From positions 7,757-71,756 of the forward strand of contig CAYXFZ010000001.1 in NCBI GenBank assembly GCA_964464385.1: 64,000 bases of DNA, in the 5' to 3' direction. Within the stretch, counting starts at the first letter, position 1. Each line of letters opens with the position of its first letter. The DNA comes from CAYXFZ01 sp964464385. Its GTDB lineage: Bacteria; Planctomycetota; UBA1135. Made by a program: the position numbers and the translations under genes. This document shows positions 33,722-44,200 of this stretch, in pieces. The notes beneath the pieces are model-generated. The model was not told where the DNA came from, did not search any database, and saw only the letters and a program-made list of their open reading frames with translations.

Positions 33722-35203
33722 ATGCTTACCCTCCTACTCCTCGCCTCATCCCCGTTCCTGCAGGCCGCTCCCCAGGCGGAACCGTCTTTTGTGGAACAGC
33801 CCGGTGTCCTTGAATTCACTGGCCAAATGCTCCTCCACCCCAAAGTTCGAGGTGATGAAGAGGCCGCTGCTCGCTTGGCCCCTTGGCTGATCCGTCACTT
33901 GCCCGAAACCGATCTTTACGTGGTTCGTGTTCCTGAGGGCATGACGGAAAACAGTATTGCCGCCGCATGGATGGCAACGGGAGATTACGAATATGTGCAC
34001 CCGGCTTGGATGTGCTACCCAATCGGCGATCCTAATGACCCCCAGTACGGTTCGCAGTGGCATCACGTGAATATGGAAAGCTCCTCGGCTTGGGATTTGA
34101 TCACCGGCGAGGCCAACCAAATCATTTCTTGGCTAGACACGGGTGTGGACCATGCCCACCCGGATTTGGCGGCCGGCCTCATTCCCGGCTACAACGCCGT
34201 GGATCAGCAAGAAGAAATCAATGGCGGTGACACCAGCGATGTCCATGGCCATGGCACTCATGTTGCGGGTTGCCTCGGCGCGATTGGCAACAACGGAGTC
34301 GGCGTAGCTGGCATGGCCTGGCCCTTGCAACTTATGCCCGTGCGGGTCAGCAATTCCTCTTCCGGCGGCGCCTACATGTCGGATCTCACCGGTGGCGCAA
34401 CGTGGGCCGTGGACAACGGCGCCCTGACCATCAGTGCCAGTTACTCCGGAGTGGAGCAGTCCGCTGTGGACACTGTCGGCACCTACGTCAAGAACGCAGG
34501 AGGTCTCTTGTTTTGGGCCGCAGGCAACTCCGCTACCAACAATAATTGGTTTGATTGGCTGGATGTCATCATCGTTGGCGCCACCGACATCAATGACAAC
34601 AAGACCAGTTGGTCCAGTTACGGAACTGCTATGGATTTGGTCGCTCCGGGCGATGGCATTCTCTCCACCGTCGTAGGTGGCGGCTATCAGGCCTGGAGTG
34701 GAACCAGCATGGCTGCACCTCTGGCCAATGGCGCCGCCGCTTTGATTTGGGCGGCCAACCCTTACCTGACTCCGCAACAAGTGGAGGATCGCCTCATGGC
34801 TGGTTGCGACGACCTTGGAAGTCCCGGCAAAGATCCCACCTACGGCTGGGGTCGAGTCAACCTGCGCAACTCCGTGGAAGGTGGCCTTCAGGGTGACATG
34901 GTCCTGAGTGTTACGCCGTTGACCGCCGGCCAAGCCGTTACTTTTTCTGTCTCCGGGGCTTCGGCTTCCCTCAATGTTTACTTTGGCTACTCCCTCACGG
35001 GTTGGGCCGTGGTGAACATACCCGGCTTGGGCGCGGCCGCTGGTTTGGCCGGTGCCACACAAATTGGTATCCAGCGCGCGGATGCATCCGGCAACGCTTC
35101 GCTGAACAAAACGGTTCCTGTCGGTGCCGGCGGGCTCTCGGTTTGGCTCCAAGCCGTCTCGTTAGGCGATAGCTCAAACTTGGTCGCAACCTCCGTCCAG
35201 TAG
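33722..35203 (+). CDS. Secreted subtilisin-like serine protease with recurrent C-terminal module
   Basis: A 493-residue S8 family protease. Signal peptide MLTLLLLASSPFLQAAPQ and a propeptide (about 20-105) precede the catalytic domain. The triad is Asp139 (WLDTGVDH), His177 (HGHGTHVAG) and Ser329 (GTSMAAP); the oxyanion Asn is in FWAAGNSAT. The domain ends near residue 385. The last ~100 residues (VLSVTPLTAGQAVTFSVSG, ADASGNASLNKTVPVGAGG, VWLQAVSLGDSSNLV) form the module also found on the paralogues at 17.6-19.7 kb. Secreted or surface-retained proteolysis is likely. MscS follows 19 bases later. Confidence 0.94.
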   Translation: MLTLLLLASSPFLQAAPQAEPSFVEQPGVLEFTGQMLLHPKVRGDEEAAARLAPWLIRHLPETDLYVVRVPEGMTENSIAAAWMATGDYEYVHPAWMCYPIGDPNDPQYGSQWHHVNMESSSAWDLITGEANQIISWLDTGVDHAHPDLAAGLIPGYNAVDQQEEINGGDTSDVHGHGTHVAGCLGAIGNNGVGVAGMAWPLQLMPVRVSNSSSGGAYMSDLTGGATWAVDNGALTISASYSGVEQSAVDTVGTYVKNAGGLLFWAAGNSATNNNWFDWLDVIIVGATDINDNKTSWSSYGTAMDLVAPGDGILSTVVGGGYQAWSGTSMAAPLANGAAALIWAANPYLTPQQVEDRLMAGCDDLGSPGKDPTYGWGRVNLRNSVEGGLQGDMVLSVTPLTAGQAVTFSVSGASASLNVYFGYSLTGWAVVNIPGLGAAAGLAGATQIGIQRADASGNASLNKTVPVGAGGLSVWLQAVSLGDSSNLVATSVQ

Positions 35204-35222
35204 GAGTATCCTCCTCAGGGTC

Positions 35223-36323
35223 GTGACTTCGACTCAACAAAAAGAACCTGCTGACCCAAGCTGGCTGGATCCACTCAGTGGGATCACAGAGGATCCGGCC
35301 CTGCAAGCCCTTATCCTCCTCGCGGTTTCGGTTGTCGCCGCTTATTTGCTTAGTTTTTTTCTGGGCACGGTCTTGAAACGACTTGCCGGCAAGACCAAGA
35401 CGAACTTGGATGATCAACTCGTCAGCCTTTTGCACGGCCCGGTGGTCAAAACCGTGGTTCTCTTTGGTGCCAGCTGGTCGCTTTCTCGCCTTGAACTGAC
35501 GGCGGACTCTCTCATTGCTTGGCGCCGTGTGCTGGCCACCGTCGGTCTCATGGTTTGGGTCGCCTTCCTGCCCAAATTATTCACCCTTCTTCTGGAAGCT
35601 GCCGGTCGCCGAAAGGACAAATTTCGCGTCGTAGGTCAGACCACTCTGCCGCTGTTTCGCAACCTCACCAAGTTGCTGGTCTTTGGCCTTGCTGTTTGGC
35701 TTTTCATTTCCATCTGGGGAGTGGACGCGACGGGCATTTTGGCTTCGGCCGGCATCGTCGGTCTTGCGGTCGGATTTGCTGCTCAGGACACTTTGGCCAA
35801 CGTCTTTTCCGGCATCTTCATCATCGCCGATTCCCCCTACAAGGTGGGAGATTTCGTGGTTCTGGATAGCGCGGAACGCGGCCAGGTTTCGCACATTGGC
35901 TTGCGTTCCACCCGCCTCTTGACGCGAGACGACATCGAAATTTCTATCCCCAATGCGGTGATGGGGCAGGCCAAGATTACCAACGAGAGTGGCGGGCCCC
36001 ATTTGCGCCGCCGACTTCGTATACCCGTTGGAGTTGCCTACGACAGCGATTTGGAGGCCGTCCGCAAGGTTGTCCTGAGCTGTGTTGCCGGAGTCAGCCT
36101 GATCGCGCCCGATCCCAACCCCCGGGTTCGCTACCGGCGGTTCGGAGAATCCAGTGTGGATTTGGAGCTCCTCTGCTGGATTCCCAACCCCGAACTGAAA
36201 GGCCAGGCCGTGGATGCTCTGGTTGTTGCCATTCACGAGGCCTTTCGAAAGGAAGGGATCCAGATCCCCTTCCCACAGCGAGACCTTCACCTTCACCAAA
36301 CCCAAAGCTTGGAAAAAGGCTGA
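35223..36323 (+). CDS. Small-conductance mechanosensitive channel, MscS family
   Basis: A 366-residue MscS-type channel with a GTG start. Membrane helices lie at about 28-50, 75-95, 100-120 and 140-165; the pore helix with the beta-domain entry is GILASAGIVGLAVGFAAQDTLANVFSGIFIIAD. The beta domain (SPYKVGDFVVLDSAERGQVSHIGLRSTRLLTRDDIEISIPNAVM) and the mixed C-terminal domain follow. It is slightly longer at the N-terminus than E. coli MscS. It opens under membrane tension to release solutes during osmotic downshift. Confidence 0.93.
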   Translation: MTSTQQKEPADPSWLDPLSGITEDPALQALILLAVSVVAAYLLSFFLGTVLKRLAGKTKTNLDDQLVSLLHGPVVKTVVLFGASWSLSRLELTADSLIAWRRVLATVGLMVWVAFLPKLFTLLLEAAGRRKDKFRVVGQTTLPLFRNLTKLLVFGLAVWLFISIWGVDATGILASAGIVGLAVGFAAQDTLANVFSGIFIIADSPYKVGDFVVLDSAERGQVSHIGLRSTRLLTRDDIEISIPNAVMGQAKITNESGGPHLRRRLRIPVGVAYDSDLEAVRKVVLSCVAGVSLIAPDPNPRVRYRRFGESSVDLELLCWIPNPELKGQAVDALVVAIHEAFRKEGIQIPFPQRDLHLHQTQSLEKG

Positions 36324-36552
36324 ACTCGCATGCGCTGGATCCCGGGGACACGGTGAGGGTTTATTCCTGGTTCTGTCCGCCTTCAGCACCGGATTCTGAG
36401 GGGCTGAGGGGGGGGTGTCGGGATTTTGGGTGGGGTATTCCCCCAAACTGGGAAATCGGGTAGAATCCTCGCGACTTCTGTCCCCCCTCCTCCGGCCACT
36501 CAATTCATTCTCGGTCGGCTCTGAGCCCGGACGGACGTCTAAAGAAAAAATA

Positions 36553-36816
36553 GTGAAGCTCTACGTTGGTAATCTCCCCTGGAAAGTCCGCACCGCGGAA
36601 CTCCGTGATCTCTTCTCCTCCTACGGTGAACTGACCGACTGCGTCGTTCTCGAGGATCGTGAAACTGGCCGCTCGCGCGGCTTTGGATTTGTTGAATTGG
36701 AAGACGAAGGCGCTCGCCGCGCCATCGAGGAAATGAACGGCCATGAAATGGAAGGCCGTGCCCTGAGGGTGAACGAGGCTCAGCCTCGCGAGTCCCGCCC
36801 CGGCGGCCGCTACTGA
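36553..36816 (+). CDS. RRM-domain RNA-binding protein
   Basis: An 87-residue single-RRM protein of the small bacterial/cyanobacterial Rbp type. GTG 36553 is taken as start because the RRM begins at once: RNP2 KLYVGNLP (2-9) and RNP1 RGFGFVEL (42-49), with a short Arg/Gly tail (PRESRPGGRY). It binds single-stranded RNA through the aromatic residues of the RNP motifs and may act as an RNA chaperone or in cold response. The 229 bases upstream hold no gene; they contain a GC-rich hairpin (TGGGG-TATT-CCCCA near 36431-36444) and a TAGAAT at 36461. Confidence 0.93.
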   Translation: MKLYVGNLPWKVRTAELRDLFSSYGELTDCVVLEDRETGRSRGFGFVELEDEGARRAIEEMNGHEMEGRALRVNEAQPRESRPGGRY

Positions 36817-36822
36817 TCCTGC

Positions 36823-36839
36823 GGCCGGTTCTGCCGGCC
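36823..36839 (+). terminator. Stem-loop after RRM gene
   Basis: GGCCGG-TTCTG-CCGGCC forms a perfect 6-bp hairpin 6 bases after the RRM stop, between convergent genes. It lacks a clear U-tract. Confidence 0.5.
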
Positions 36840-36849
36840 CGGCTCAGGC

Positions 36850-37515
36850 CTATTTCCGTTCTAAACCATCTTTGACCTCGATATCTCCATTGGAGGTATC
36901 GAGGGTCAATTCATGAGGGCTATCCGCCTGGATGGTCCGCACCGTGCTTTTGCCGTTGCTGGTATCCGTTTTGACCATCGCGTTCAGCGCGGTCATGCAG
37001 GTCACTTCAATGTCCCCATTGGAAGTGTCGGCCTTGGAGTCGGCGCTCAGCCCTTCCGTCAGCTCGATGATGATGTCATCGTTGGATGTGTCCAGTTGAA
37101 AACTATGGAACGCCCCAGTGATTCGAATCTCGTCGTTTGACGTTTTTAAATCTAGGATCAATCCCGCGGGAACACCGAGGTCGAAGGAAACGCTGTTGGG
37201 CTCTCCTGCAACGGAAAGAGTCAACACGCCATCCTTGCGCTGTTCCAAGAGGCGAAGCTTCTCTGCTTTCACAGAGAGCGCTTCCTCGGACTTGGCGCTC
37301 ACAGACCAACGGATTGGCCCATTACAATTCGATTGAGGAGCGGTAGTTGCATGGATGGAACCGTTGACACCCAGCAAACGAAGAGTGTGGATACCCTCCA
37401 GATTGATTGGTTTATTGATGCTTTTGGAAGCACGGTGACTGTCCCCAATACTGGAAAAGTCAATGGAGCAAGCCGAGCAGGCCAAAAGAAAAGTGGCGAG
37501 AATGGGAGTGCGCAT
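36850..37515 (-). CDS. Lipoprotein with DUF4097-type beta repeats
   Basis: A 221-residue lipoprotein (signal MRTPILATFLLACSAC). The C-terminal half repeats a turn motif with TSN: LKTSNDEIRITG, LDTSNDDIIIELTEG, ADTSNGDIEVTC, TDTSNGKSTVRT and LDTSNGDIEVKDG. These are beta-helix rungs as in DUF4097/putative adhesin proteins. It is usually exported; the function is unknown, with links to envelope stress in other bacteria. A TATAAT occurs about 28 bases before the start. Confidence 0.82.
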   Translation of the reverse strand: MRTPILATFLLACSACSIDFSSIGDSHRASKSINKPINLEGIHTLRLLGVNGSIHATTAPQSNCNGPIRWSVSAKSEEALSVKAEKLRLLEQRKDGVLTLSVAGEPNSVSFDLGVPAGLILDLKTSNDEIRITGAFHSFQLDTSNDDIIIELTEGLSADSKADTSNGDIEVTCMTALNAMVKTDTSNGKSTVRTIQADSPHELTLDTSNGDIEVKDGLERK

Positions 37516-37574
37516 GGTTTTGGCTGGGCATTGAAAGAACCCGCCGGATTATAGTTCGCAACAGCCTTTGCCCG

Positions 37575-39146
37575 ATGCCTGATCGTTGCCCCCCCATGGT
37601 CGAGTGGTCCCGAGCGGGCCGCGCCGCTGATTTTCAGCGTCTCCAAGAGGAGGAATGGGATCTTCTGATTGTCGGCGGGGGCATTACGGGCTGTGGCATT
37701 GCCCTGGACGCGGCCTCGCGAGGATTCCGCACCGCTCTCGTGGAGCAGGCCGATTTTGCTTCCGGTACCAGCAGCCGTTCCTCCAAATTGGTGCACGGCG
37801 GTTTGCGTTATTTGAAGCAGGGTCAACTTGCGACGACCCTGGAGTCCTCCCGCGAAAAGGCCTTGTTACGCCGTCTTGCCCCTCATTTGGTGTGGGATCT
37901 TCCTTTTCTATTTCCTCTCTCAGGTGGTTGGAAGCAACGCTTTACGGTTGGCGTGGGCCTTTGGATTTACGATCTTATGGCCGGTTTCCCACGAGGATTG
38001 ACGCATCGTTATTTGGATTCTTCGGCCATGCGTGAGGCCATGCCGGGCCTTGCCTCTAAGTTCGATCGTGGCGCCTATCTTTACTATGACGCTGGAACGG
38101 ATGACGCTCGCTTGGTGATTCACGTCGCAAAACGTGCGGTTTTGGAAGGTGCGCTCTTGATCAATCACGCGCAACTCGAATCCTTTGAATCCAATCAGGG
38201 GCAGGTGTGTGGCGGCCAAGTGCGGGATCGCTTCGGTGCCCAAACTGGCGTCGGTGCCGGCCCAAGCCCGGTTACGGTGCGCGCCAAATTGGTGATCAAT
38301 GCCACCGGTGTTTGGTGCGACGAAACCCGTCGTCGCAACACGAGGGCAGCAACACCCTTAGTGCAGGCTTCTCAAGGATCTCACATCTTGGTTTCGCGCC
38401 AGCGCTTGCCCTTGTCTTCTGCAGCAACATTGGGTAAACCAGGTTCCAATCGATTGGTGTTCCTGATTCCATGGAAGGGCGAAACTTTGATTGGCACGAC
38501 CGACCAGTATTACGAAGGCCAGCTGGAAAATCCCCGCGCCAGCGAACAAGAGATTCAACAATTGTTGGATCGTGTCAATGAAACTTTGCCCGAAGTGAAA
38601 CTGGTGGCGGAGGATATTCAGGGCACCTACTCCGGCTTGCGGCCCCTAGCCCGAAGCAAACACCAAGATCCGAGCCGTGTGTCCCGGGGCGAGCGGATTC
38701 ACGAGGATGCCTCTGGAATGATTTCAATCTTGGGAGGAAAGTTGACGACCTACCGTTGCATGGCCAAGCGTGTCGTGGATCTTGCCGCCAAGCGATTGCA
38801 ACGGACCGGAATCCCCAGCCGCACTGCGGAACTTTCCTTGTTTCCCGGCGAAGCTCCAGGTCCGATTCCTGCCCTGGAGAGTCCCCTGGAGGCGGCCTTT
38901 GGTTCGGAAGCCGAGCAAGTTCGAAATTTAGCCGGGGAAGATCCATCCTTGGCCCCTTCTTTGTATTCCTTGCGTTTCGAACGGGCCGCCACCTTGGCCG
39001 ATCTTCTTTTGCGGCGCTCGCGCCTTGGCGTGCTGAATTGGGAGAAAACCCAAGAACTGGCTCCGAATTTGGCCACGGCCCTTGCCGCTGAAACGGGTTG
39101 GGATCCGGAAGAAGAAATGGCCCGGCTGGAGAAGGAAAGGCCGTGA
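37575..39146 (+). CDS. glpD: Glycerol-3-phosphate dehydrogenase (FAD)
   Basis: A 523-residue FAD enzyme oxidising sn-glycerol 3-phosphate to dihydroxyacetone phosphate at the inner membrane and passing electrons to quinone. The dinucleotide motif GGGITGCG is residues 34-41. FASGTSSRSSKLVHGGLRYL is the GlpD signature; RVSRGERIHEDASGMISILGGKLTTYR is the second conserved block, followed by the C-terminal DAO domain. Length is normal. The stop overlaps the lipid-kinase gene (GTGA). An aquaporin lies 1.3 kb downstream on the other strand, but no glycerol kinase is seen. Confidence 0.95.
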   Translation: MPDRCPPMVEWSRAGRAADFQRLQEEEWDLLIVGGGITGCGIALDAASRGFRTALVEQADFASGTSSRSSKLVHGGLRYLKQGQLATTLESSREKALLRRLAPHLVWDLPFLFPLSGGWKQRFTVGVGLWIYDLMAGFPRGLTHRYLDSSAMREAMPGLASKFDRGAYLYYDAGTDDARLVIHVAKRAVLEGALLINHAQLESFESNQGQVCGGQVRDRFGAQTGVGAGPSPVTVRAKLVINATGVWCDETRRRNTRAATPLVQASQGSHILVSRQRLPLSSAATLGKPGSNRLVFLIPWKGETLIGTTDQYYEGQLENPRASEQEIQQLLDRVNETLPEVKLVAEDIQGTYSGLRPLARSKHQDPSRVSRGERIHEDASGMISILGGKLTTYRCMAKRVVDLAAKRLQRTGIPSRTAELSLFPGEAPGPIPALESPLEAAFGSEAEQVRNLAGEDPSLAPSLYSLRFERAATLADLLLRRSRLGVLNWEKTQELAPNLATALAAETGWDPEEEMARLEKERP

Positions 39147-40045
39147 TTCATTGTGTTGGCCATGGCTGGATGAAATCCAAACGACCCTTGGTGGAGGAGA
39201 CCACTCGTTTGGGGGTTACTCTTCGTTGGAGTCAGAAGCCTGGCGACATCGCCCTGCTGACCCGCCGCGCCCTGGACGAAGGCTGCAGCCGCCTGATCGT
39301 GGCCGGAGGAGATGGTTCCTTTTTGGAGGCGGCGAATGTTCTGTGGGGCACCGGTGTCCCACTGGGATTTGTGCCCGGAGGTACGGGCAATGATTTGATT
39401 CGAACTCTGGGGGTGTCCGGAGATCCGGTTTTGGCCCTACGAGGCGCATTGGAGGCGCCCGTGACCCAAATGGACGTCGGCTTGGCCAAGTTCACGACCC
39501 GACACGGTCCCGCTGAGCGCATCTTTCTCAACATCGCCGAAATTGGGTTTGGCGCTCAGGTCGTGAAGCGCATGAATCGACTCGGCCGCTACGCTGGGCC
39601 GAAGGCGGCCTATCCCTTGAGTCTTCTCTCCAGCTTGCTGACTTATCGACGCCAGCCCATCGAAATTTCCTGGGGAGAAGAGTCCCGCGCAGTCCCAGAA
39701 CTCACCAACCTCGTCGTTGCCAACGGCCGATTTTTTGGCCGCGGCTTGCAACCCACTCCCAATGCGAAGGTGGACGATGGCCTTTTCGACATTCTGCTCT
39801 TGGAAAACTTTTCCGCCTACCGCATTGCCACTCGCTTTCCCGCCCTCAAGGATGGCCCCCCGCCGGACGAAGCTGGCATGACTTCCTTCCGCTGTTCCGA
39901 AATCCAAGTCTCCGGCCCAGCGTCCGTCGGTGTTGAGGCCGACGGCGAGCCCCTAGGTCACCTGCCAGCAAGTTTCCAGATTCAAGAGAAGGCAATGCCT
40001 GTAATGCACCCGAAACAGAATAACAGACAGAAACGCCCCGGTTAA
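39143..40045 (+). CDS. Diacylglycerol/sphingosine kinase-family lipid kinase
   Basis: A 300-residue DAGK catalytic family protein (YegS/DgkB-like). The GTG start overlaps the glpD stop. Nucleotide-binding motifs GGDGS (55-59) and PGGTGND (78-84) are present, with NIAEIGFGAQVVKRMN and VVANGRFFGRGLQPTPNAKVDDGLFDIL downstream. It transfers phosphate from ATP to a lipid such as diacylglycerol. Coupling to glpD suggests a link between glycerol 3-phosphate and phospholipid metabolism. The N-terminus is short compared with YegS. Confidence 0.9.
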   Translation: MIHCVGHGWMKSKRPLVEETTRLGVTLRWSQKPGDIALLTRRALDEGCSRLIVAGGDGSFLEAANVLWGTGVPLGFVPGGTGNDLIRTLGVSGDPVLALRGALEAPVTQMDVGLAKFTTRHGPAERIFLNIAEIGFGAQVVKRMNRLGRYAGPKAAYPLSLLSSLLTYRRQPIEISWGEESRAVPELTNLVVANGRFFGRGLQPTPNAKVDDGLFDILLLENFSAYRIATRFPALKDGPPPDEAGMTSFRCSEIQVSGPASVGVEADGEPLGHLPASFQIQEKAMPVMHPKQNNRQKRPG

Positions 40046-40056
40046 AAAACACCCGC

Positions 40057-40062
40057 TACACT
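40057..40062 (+). promoter_or_regulatory. -10-like hexamer TACACT
   Basis: TACACT lies 6 bases before the ATG at 40069, again predicting a leaderless transcript. Confidence 0.4.
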
Positions 40063-40068
40063 GAACCC

Positions 40069-40467
40069 ATGGCCGAACTGAAAACCAAAGAAAATGACTC
40101 AAGCGTGGACAAATTTTTGGCGTCGGTGGAACACCCGGTGCGCCGGGAAGACGCGCATACCTTGCGCGCCATGATGGAAGAAGTCAGCGGCGAACCCGCC
40201 CGCATGTGGGGCGCAAAAATTGTCGGATTTGGGAAAAAGCCGTACACCTACGCTAGCGGGCGCACGGGAGAGTGGATGCAGATCGGCTTTTCGCCGGGAA
40301 AATCCAAGCAGTCTCTCTATCTGATGTGCGATTGGAGTGGACGAAAAAATTGGCTGGAAAATCTAGGCAAACACAAAATGGGAAAGGGTTGCCTCTACAT
40401 CAACAAGCTTGCTGACGTGGATTTGAAGGTGCTTCGGAAGTTGGTGGCAAAAGCCGCCAAGAGCTAA
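40069..40467 (+). CDS. DUF1801 (YdhG-like) protein
   Basis: A 132-residue soluble protein of the DUF1801 family: VDKFLASVEHPVRREDAHTL, MWGAKIVGFGKKPYTYASGR, WMQIGFSPGKSKQSLYLM and KGCLYINKLADVDLKVLRKLV are conserved blocks. The fold is related to the iron-chaperone-like YdhG/frataxin-like proteins, but the function is unproven. It converges on the aquaporin gene with a 4-base overlap. Confidence 0.88.
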   Translation: MAELKTKENDSSVDKFLASVEHPVRREDAHTLRAMMEEVSGEPARMWGAKIVGFGKKPYTYASGRTGEWMQIGFSPGKSKQSLYLMCDWSGRKNWLENLGKHKMGKGCLYINKLADVDLKVLRKLVAKAAKS

Positions 40468-41168
40468 CAGCAACCCTGCGCGTCTTTCGGCGGCTCATCT
40501 CCAGCATCGCAACGAATCAATTCGTAAGCAAGAGCACCGAATGCCGCGCCGAGGCAGGGGCCGACAAAGTAGAGCCAGAGTTGCGCGGTATTTTCTCCAG
40601 CCAGCGCCGGGCCTAGAGCGCGGGCCGGATTCATGGCGGCGCCGGTAATTGGCCCCCCGAATAGGGCACCGAGGGCCACGGTTGCACCAATGGCAACGCC
40701 GGCCATTTCGCCCACAGCCCGCGAGTCGGTGGCGACAGAGGCAATCACAAACATCAGAAAAAAAGTGAGCACGCCTTCCAACATCAATGCCACACCGGGC
40801 CCTATTTCAAAACCGACCCCTGCTGCGAGAATTGCATTGTGTCCGAAGGCGAGGCGCAATAAACCAGCGGCGAGAATCGCGGCGGCTAATTGGGTCAGCC
40901 AGTAAGGAACAACCTGCTTCCAGGGAAAGCGTTTGCTGACGGCGAAAGCGAGCGTGACAGCGGGATTGAAATGAGCACCGGACAAGTGTCCGCACGCTAG
41001 AACCATGGCCAGAATGACCAACCCAAAGACTAGGGCGATGCCCACGACCCCCAATGCTCCGCCTGTCGTAAAATTGACCGCAGCCGCGCCACAGCCGGCG
41101 AAAACCAGGGCGAAGGTGCCAACGAATTCAGCTGCTAGTTTGGAGGCGAGGCGGCGGTTTGGAGTCAT
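40464..41168 (-). CDS. MIP-family aquaporin
   Basis: A 234-residue channel with six membrane helices and both NPA boxes: HFNPAVTLAFAVSKRF and GAAMNPARALGPALAG. The first helix carries AEFVGTFALVFAGCGAAAVN. The residue after the second NPA is Arg as usual for the selectivity filter; the overall pattern is aquaporin Z/NIP-like rather than glycerol facilitator GlpF, which has an Asp after the second NPAR. It conducts water and possibly small uncharged solutes. The C-terminus has a Cys pair (GCC). Confidence 0.92.
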   Translation of the reverse strand: MTPNRRLASKLAAEFVGTFALVFAGCGAAAVNFTTGGALGVVGIALVFGLVILAMVLACGHLSGAHFNPAVTLAFAVSKRFPWKQVVPYWLTQLAAAILAAGLLRLAFGHNAILAAGVGFEIGPGVALMLEGVLTFFLMFVIASVATDSRAVGEMAGVAIGATVALGALFGGPITGAAMNPARALGPALAGENTAQLWLYFVGPCLGAAFGALAYELIRCDAGDEPPKDAQGCC

Positions 41169-41207
41169 GGAGCACGGTCATGCTACTGGCTCACTCCGAA
41201 TTGGCCT

Positions 41208-44200
41208 TTATCGAATTTGAATTGCATTCCCCTCTTGCGGGGTGAGCTGAATGAGCACGGATGCAACCGGAACTTCTTCCTTATTGAAGGCGGTCAATCG
41301 GTAGTTTCCTTCGGGTGCCTCGGAAATTTCCCATGCCGTTGCCCCCTCCTTGGATATTTTCGGGATCCAGGAGTAGCCCAATTCAAATTGAGGTTCGAGA
41401 AACAAATCCACGGCTTGCAGTCCTTCGGCTGTCTGGAGAAAGGTCCGGCCTGCGGTTTGACGCAAAAAGATTTGAGACTCCTTTCCCAAAGAGGTGTGGA
41501 CAGACCATCGACCTGCCATTTCCACCACCATGAATTCTTCCGCTGGACCGAAAACCGGACTCCGACCGTCACGGTTTACTAGAAATCGTTCGCCCACAAG
41601 CGGCAGGAAAATTTCAGCTCCCGTCATGGGTGTAGAGGCGAGATCCGTAACCAAAAGCGGCCATGCTCGCGCCAATGATCCCAGGACAACGGATCCGCTG
41701 GGGTGTTCGGAGGGCCGAAAACGTAAGCTTCCCCCTCCAGGCAAAGAAAACCTCAGGGCTATCGGAAGACCAGGGTCGGCCCGCCATTGCAGCGAGGAGG
41801 TTTTGCTCAAAGTGAAAGGTCGGGGCCAAAGATTGCCGTTTAGTTCCAGATCAAACCTGGTCAAAGGGAACGGCTCTCCGGATTCCTCCACGAAGGACCA
41901 AGAACGGCGATCCTGACCCCACTCGGGAGTCAACGACTCCGTTTGCGGATCCGTCGCGCCGCTTGCGAACTGGATCGATCCGGCTGATGCTTGCAATACG
42001 CCCGCCCAGCCCAATCCGGTGGGCCGACCCAAGCGAGCCAGACCTTGGCCATTGGGTCGGGTGCGCTGCAAGGATGAGTCATCGACGGCGAACGCACTCA
42101 TGCCCGCCTCCAACCCACCCGGCACACGTACCGACAAATTCGGTCGGCGGAGGACCAGTTTTAAATCCGGCCGCACCTCTCCCGCCCCCAAGATCACTTC
42201 CGTGACCAAATCTGGCGCATCCAGCAAGCCTGTTCGCCAAGCCAATACGGTCAACTGGTAGCGGCCGCCGGGAAGCTGAGAGAACGAGAATTGACCCTTG
42301 GCATCCGCGAGGACTTGCTCGAACAACCCATCTTCCCAACGCAGAAGGGAGATTCCCATTTGCGGCCATGGTCGCCCCTTTTCGTCCTCCACCCAACCCG
42401 CCAAGAGTCCCGTCGAAGAAAACAACAAGCCAAGATCCAAATCGCTGGTGAGACGGATGGGTCCGGCGTTCACGCGCTGGTCGCCGGCTTCGGCCCGGAG
42501 AATCCACTCCCCCGGTTCTAGAAGAAGTTCCTGGACTCCAGTCACACCCTCTTGGGCATGGGCGGGGAACCCGCCGTCATCCAGGATGACCACGGACCAG
42601 GCCTTTTCCGCCTCGGGTAAGGTGAATCGAAGCTCGAAAGGGCTGGTTTCTGGGAACTGCACCTGGATTCCGTGCCCGCGCAGGACCAATTCCTGGCGCA
42701 ATTCGCGGCCCGATTGCAACTCCACGAGTAGGCGGCCCGACCCGGCCTGGAGCCAGGGTGAGGGTGTCGTTTCGGGAGACCAGGAGGGCCCGCCGAGACC
42801 CCGCCAAGACCAGGAAATTCGTTTGGGTGGATCTTCCCAACCGCCAAGGCGATTCACTGCTTCGATGCGGGCCAATCCGGCAACTTGAACCGCGACAACT
42901 TTGTCCTCCGAAGCAGGAACAAGCACGGGGATCGGATCCAGTATTTGATCGTTGCCAAACAGTTCCATTTGGTAGGTTTTGCCGGCGACAAAAAATGAAT
43001 CCGTCTGCAAGAAGCCGGTGGCATCGGTAGTGAAATGTCCGGGGACCCAATCCCAAGGGCCGGAGGAAAAGGTGGCCGTCCAGTTGGCGAGCGGCGTGCG
43101 ACTTTCGGNNNNNNNNNNCAGTTTTATCGAGAGAGTGACAGCTGGCTCGACATGAAAATCCAATTCCCGGTCTTCACCAGGTCTTGGACGGTGCGTATGC
43201 AATAGGACCGGGGCATAGCCCTCACAAAAGGCCATAGCCATCAACATGGGCGGGCTTGCATCAACTTCCAGAGCATAAGTTCCACCCTTTTCCAGGAAGG
43301 CGCTTCCCGCTTCTTCCGATCCGCCACCCGGAGCAGCCGAGAAAAAGGCCACCATACCATCGGACACGCCTCGACCCGATGGATCCAAAATGCGGCCGCG
43401 GATGCGCAGGGTTGGATGCATCCGAAGAAGCATCTCCTCGCCCGCAAAAACTCCATGTTTGGTCTGCCAAGCATATCCCGGATGTGGCCCGGCCTTGATC
43501 GACACACCACCGACCAGCGGTGTGTGCAATACAAAACTTCCCTGCGCGTCTGTTTCTGCTTGCCGTTCAAAAAATGAGGCAGCAAGCCGCTTCCGCCAAC
43601 CCCACTCGAAATACTCCGGGTTGTCGGACCGGGGTTGCACATCGATTTTGATTCCGACAAGTGGATTTCCCTGTTCATCTACGACATTGACTTGAATGGG
43701 TGATGCTGGGTTCATCACCCAGTGTTTCGCTTCGCGGGAAAGCGGCAACTGCAACAGGCGCGGCTCAATCTGGAATCCGGGGCTCTCGCACCACGCAAAA
43801 TACTCCATTCCCGGCATCAAGGAAGAAAGGTCCACCTTCCCCTGGTTGGGAGAGAGAACAATTTCAGCGGCCTGTTTGGCAATTGCCGCGCCGCCGGCTT
43901 CCCCTTGGCTTTCCAGAATGTAAGTACCCAATTCTTCGGTCATCGGCAGAAAATGGATTTGGGTGGCGTGTTCCTTGGCAACACCAACAGAAAGAAAAAG
44001 TTCAAAGCCAGCGGGTGTCACTCTTTTGCGCTGGCCGTTAGAGGTGGCTCGAGTCTTGGCCGAGCCCTCCAAGGTTAAGGACTGGGGGGGCACAAGACTG
44101 TCGGTCGAATTTTCGCTAGTATCCAGAGGAGAATCCTCCAACGTATCGCGCGACCCAACAAGATCGGCCTCCTTGGTGTTTTTGCTTTGGAGAGCAGACG

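Noticed and set aside
40464..41168. Aquaporin as a glycerol facilitator linked to glpD.
   Set aside because: The second NPA box is followed by RALGPA without the Asp typical of GlpF, and no glycerol kinase is nearby.
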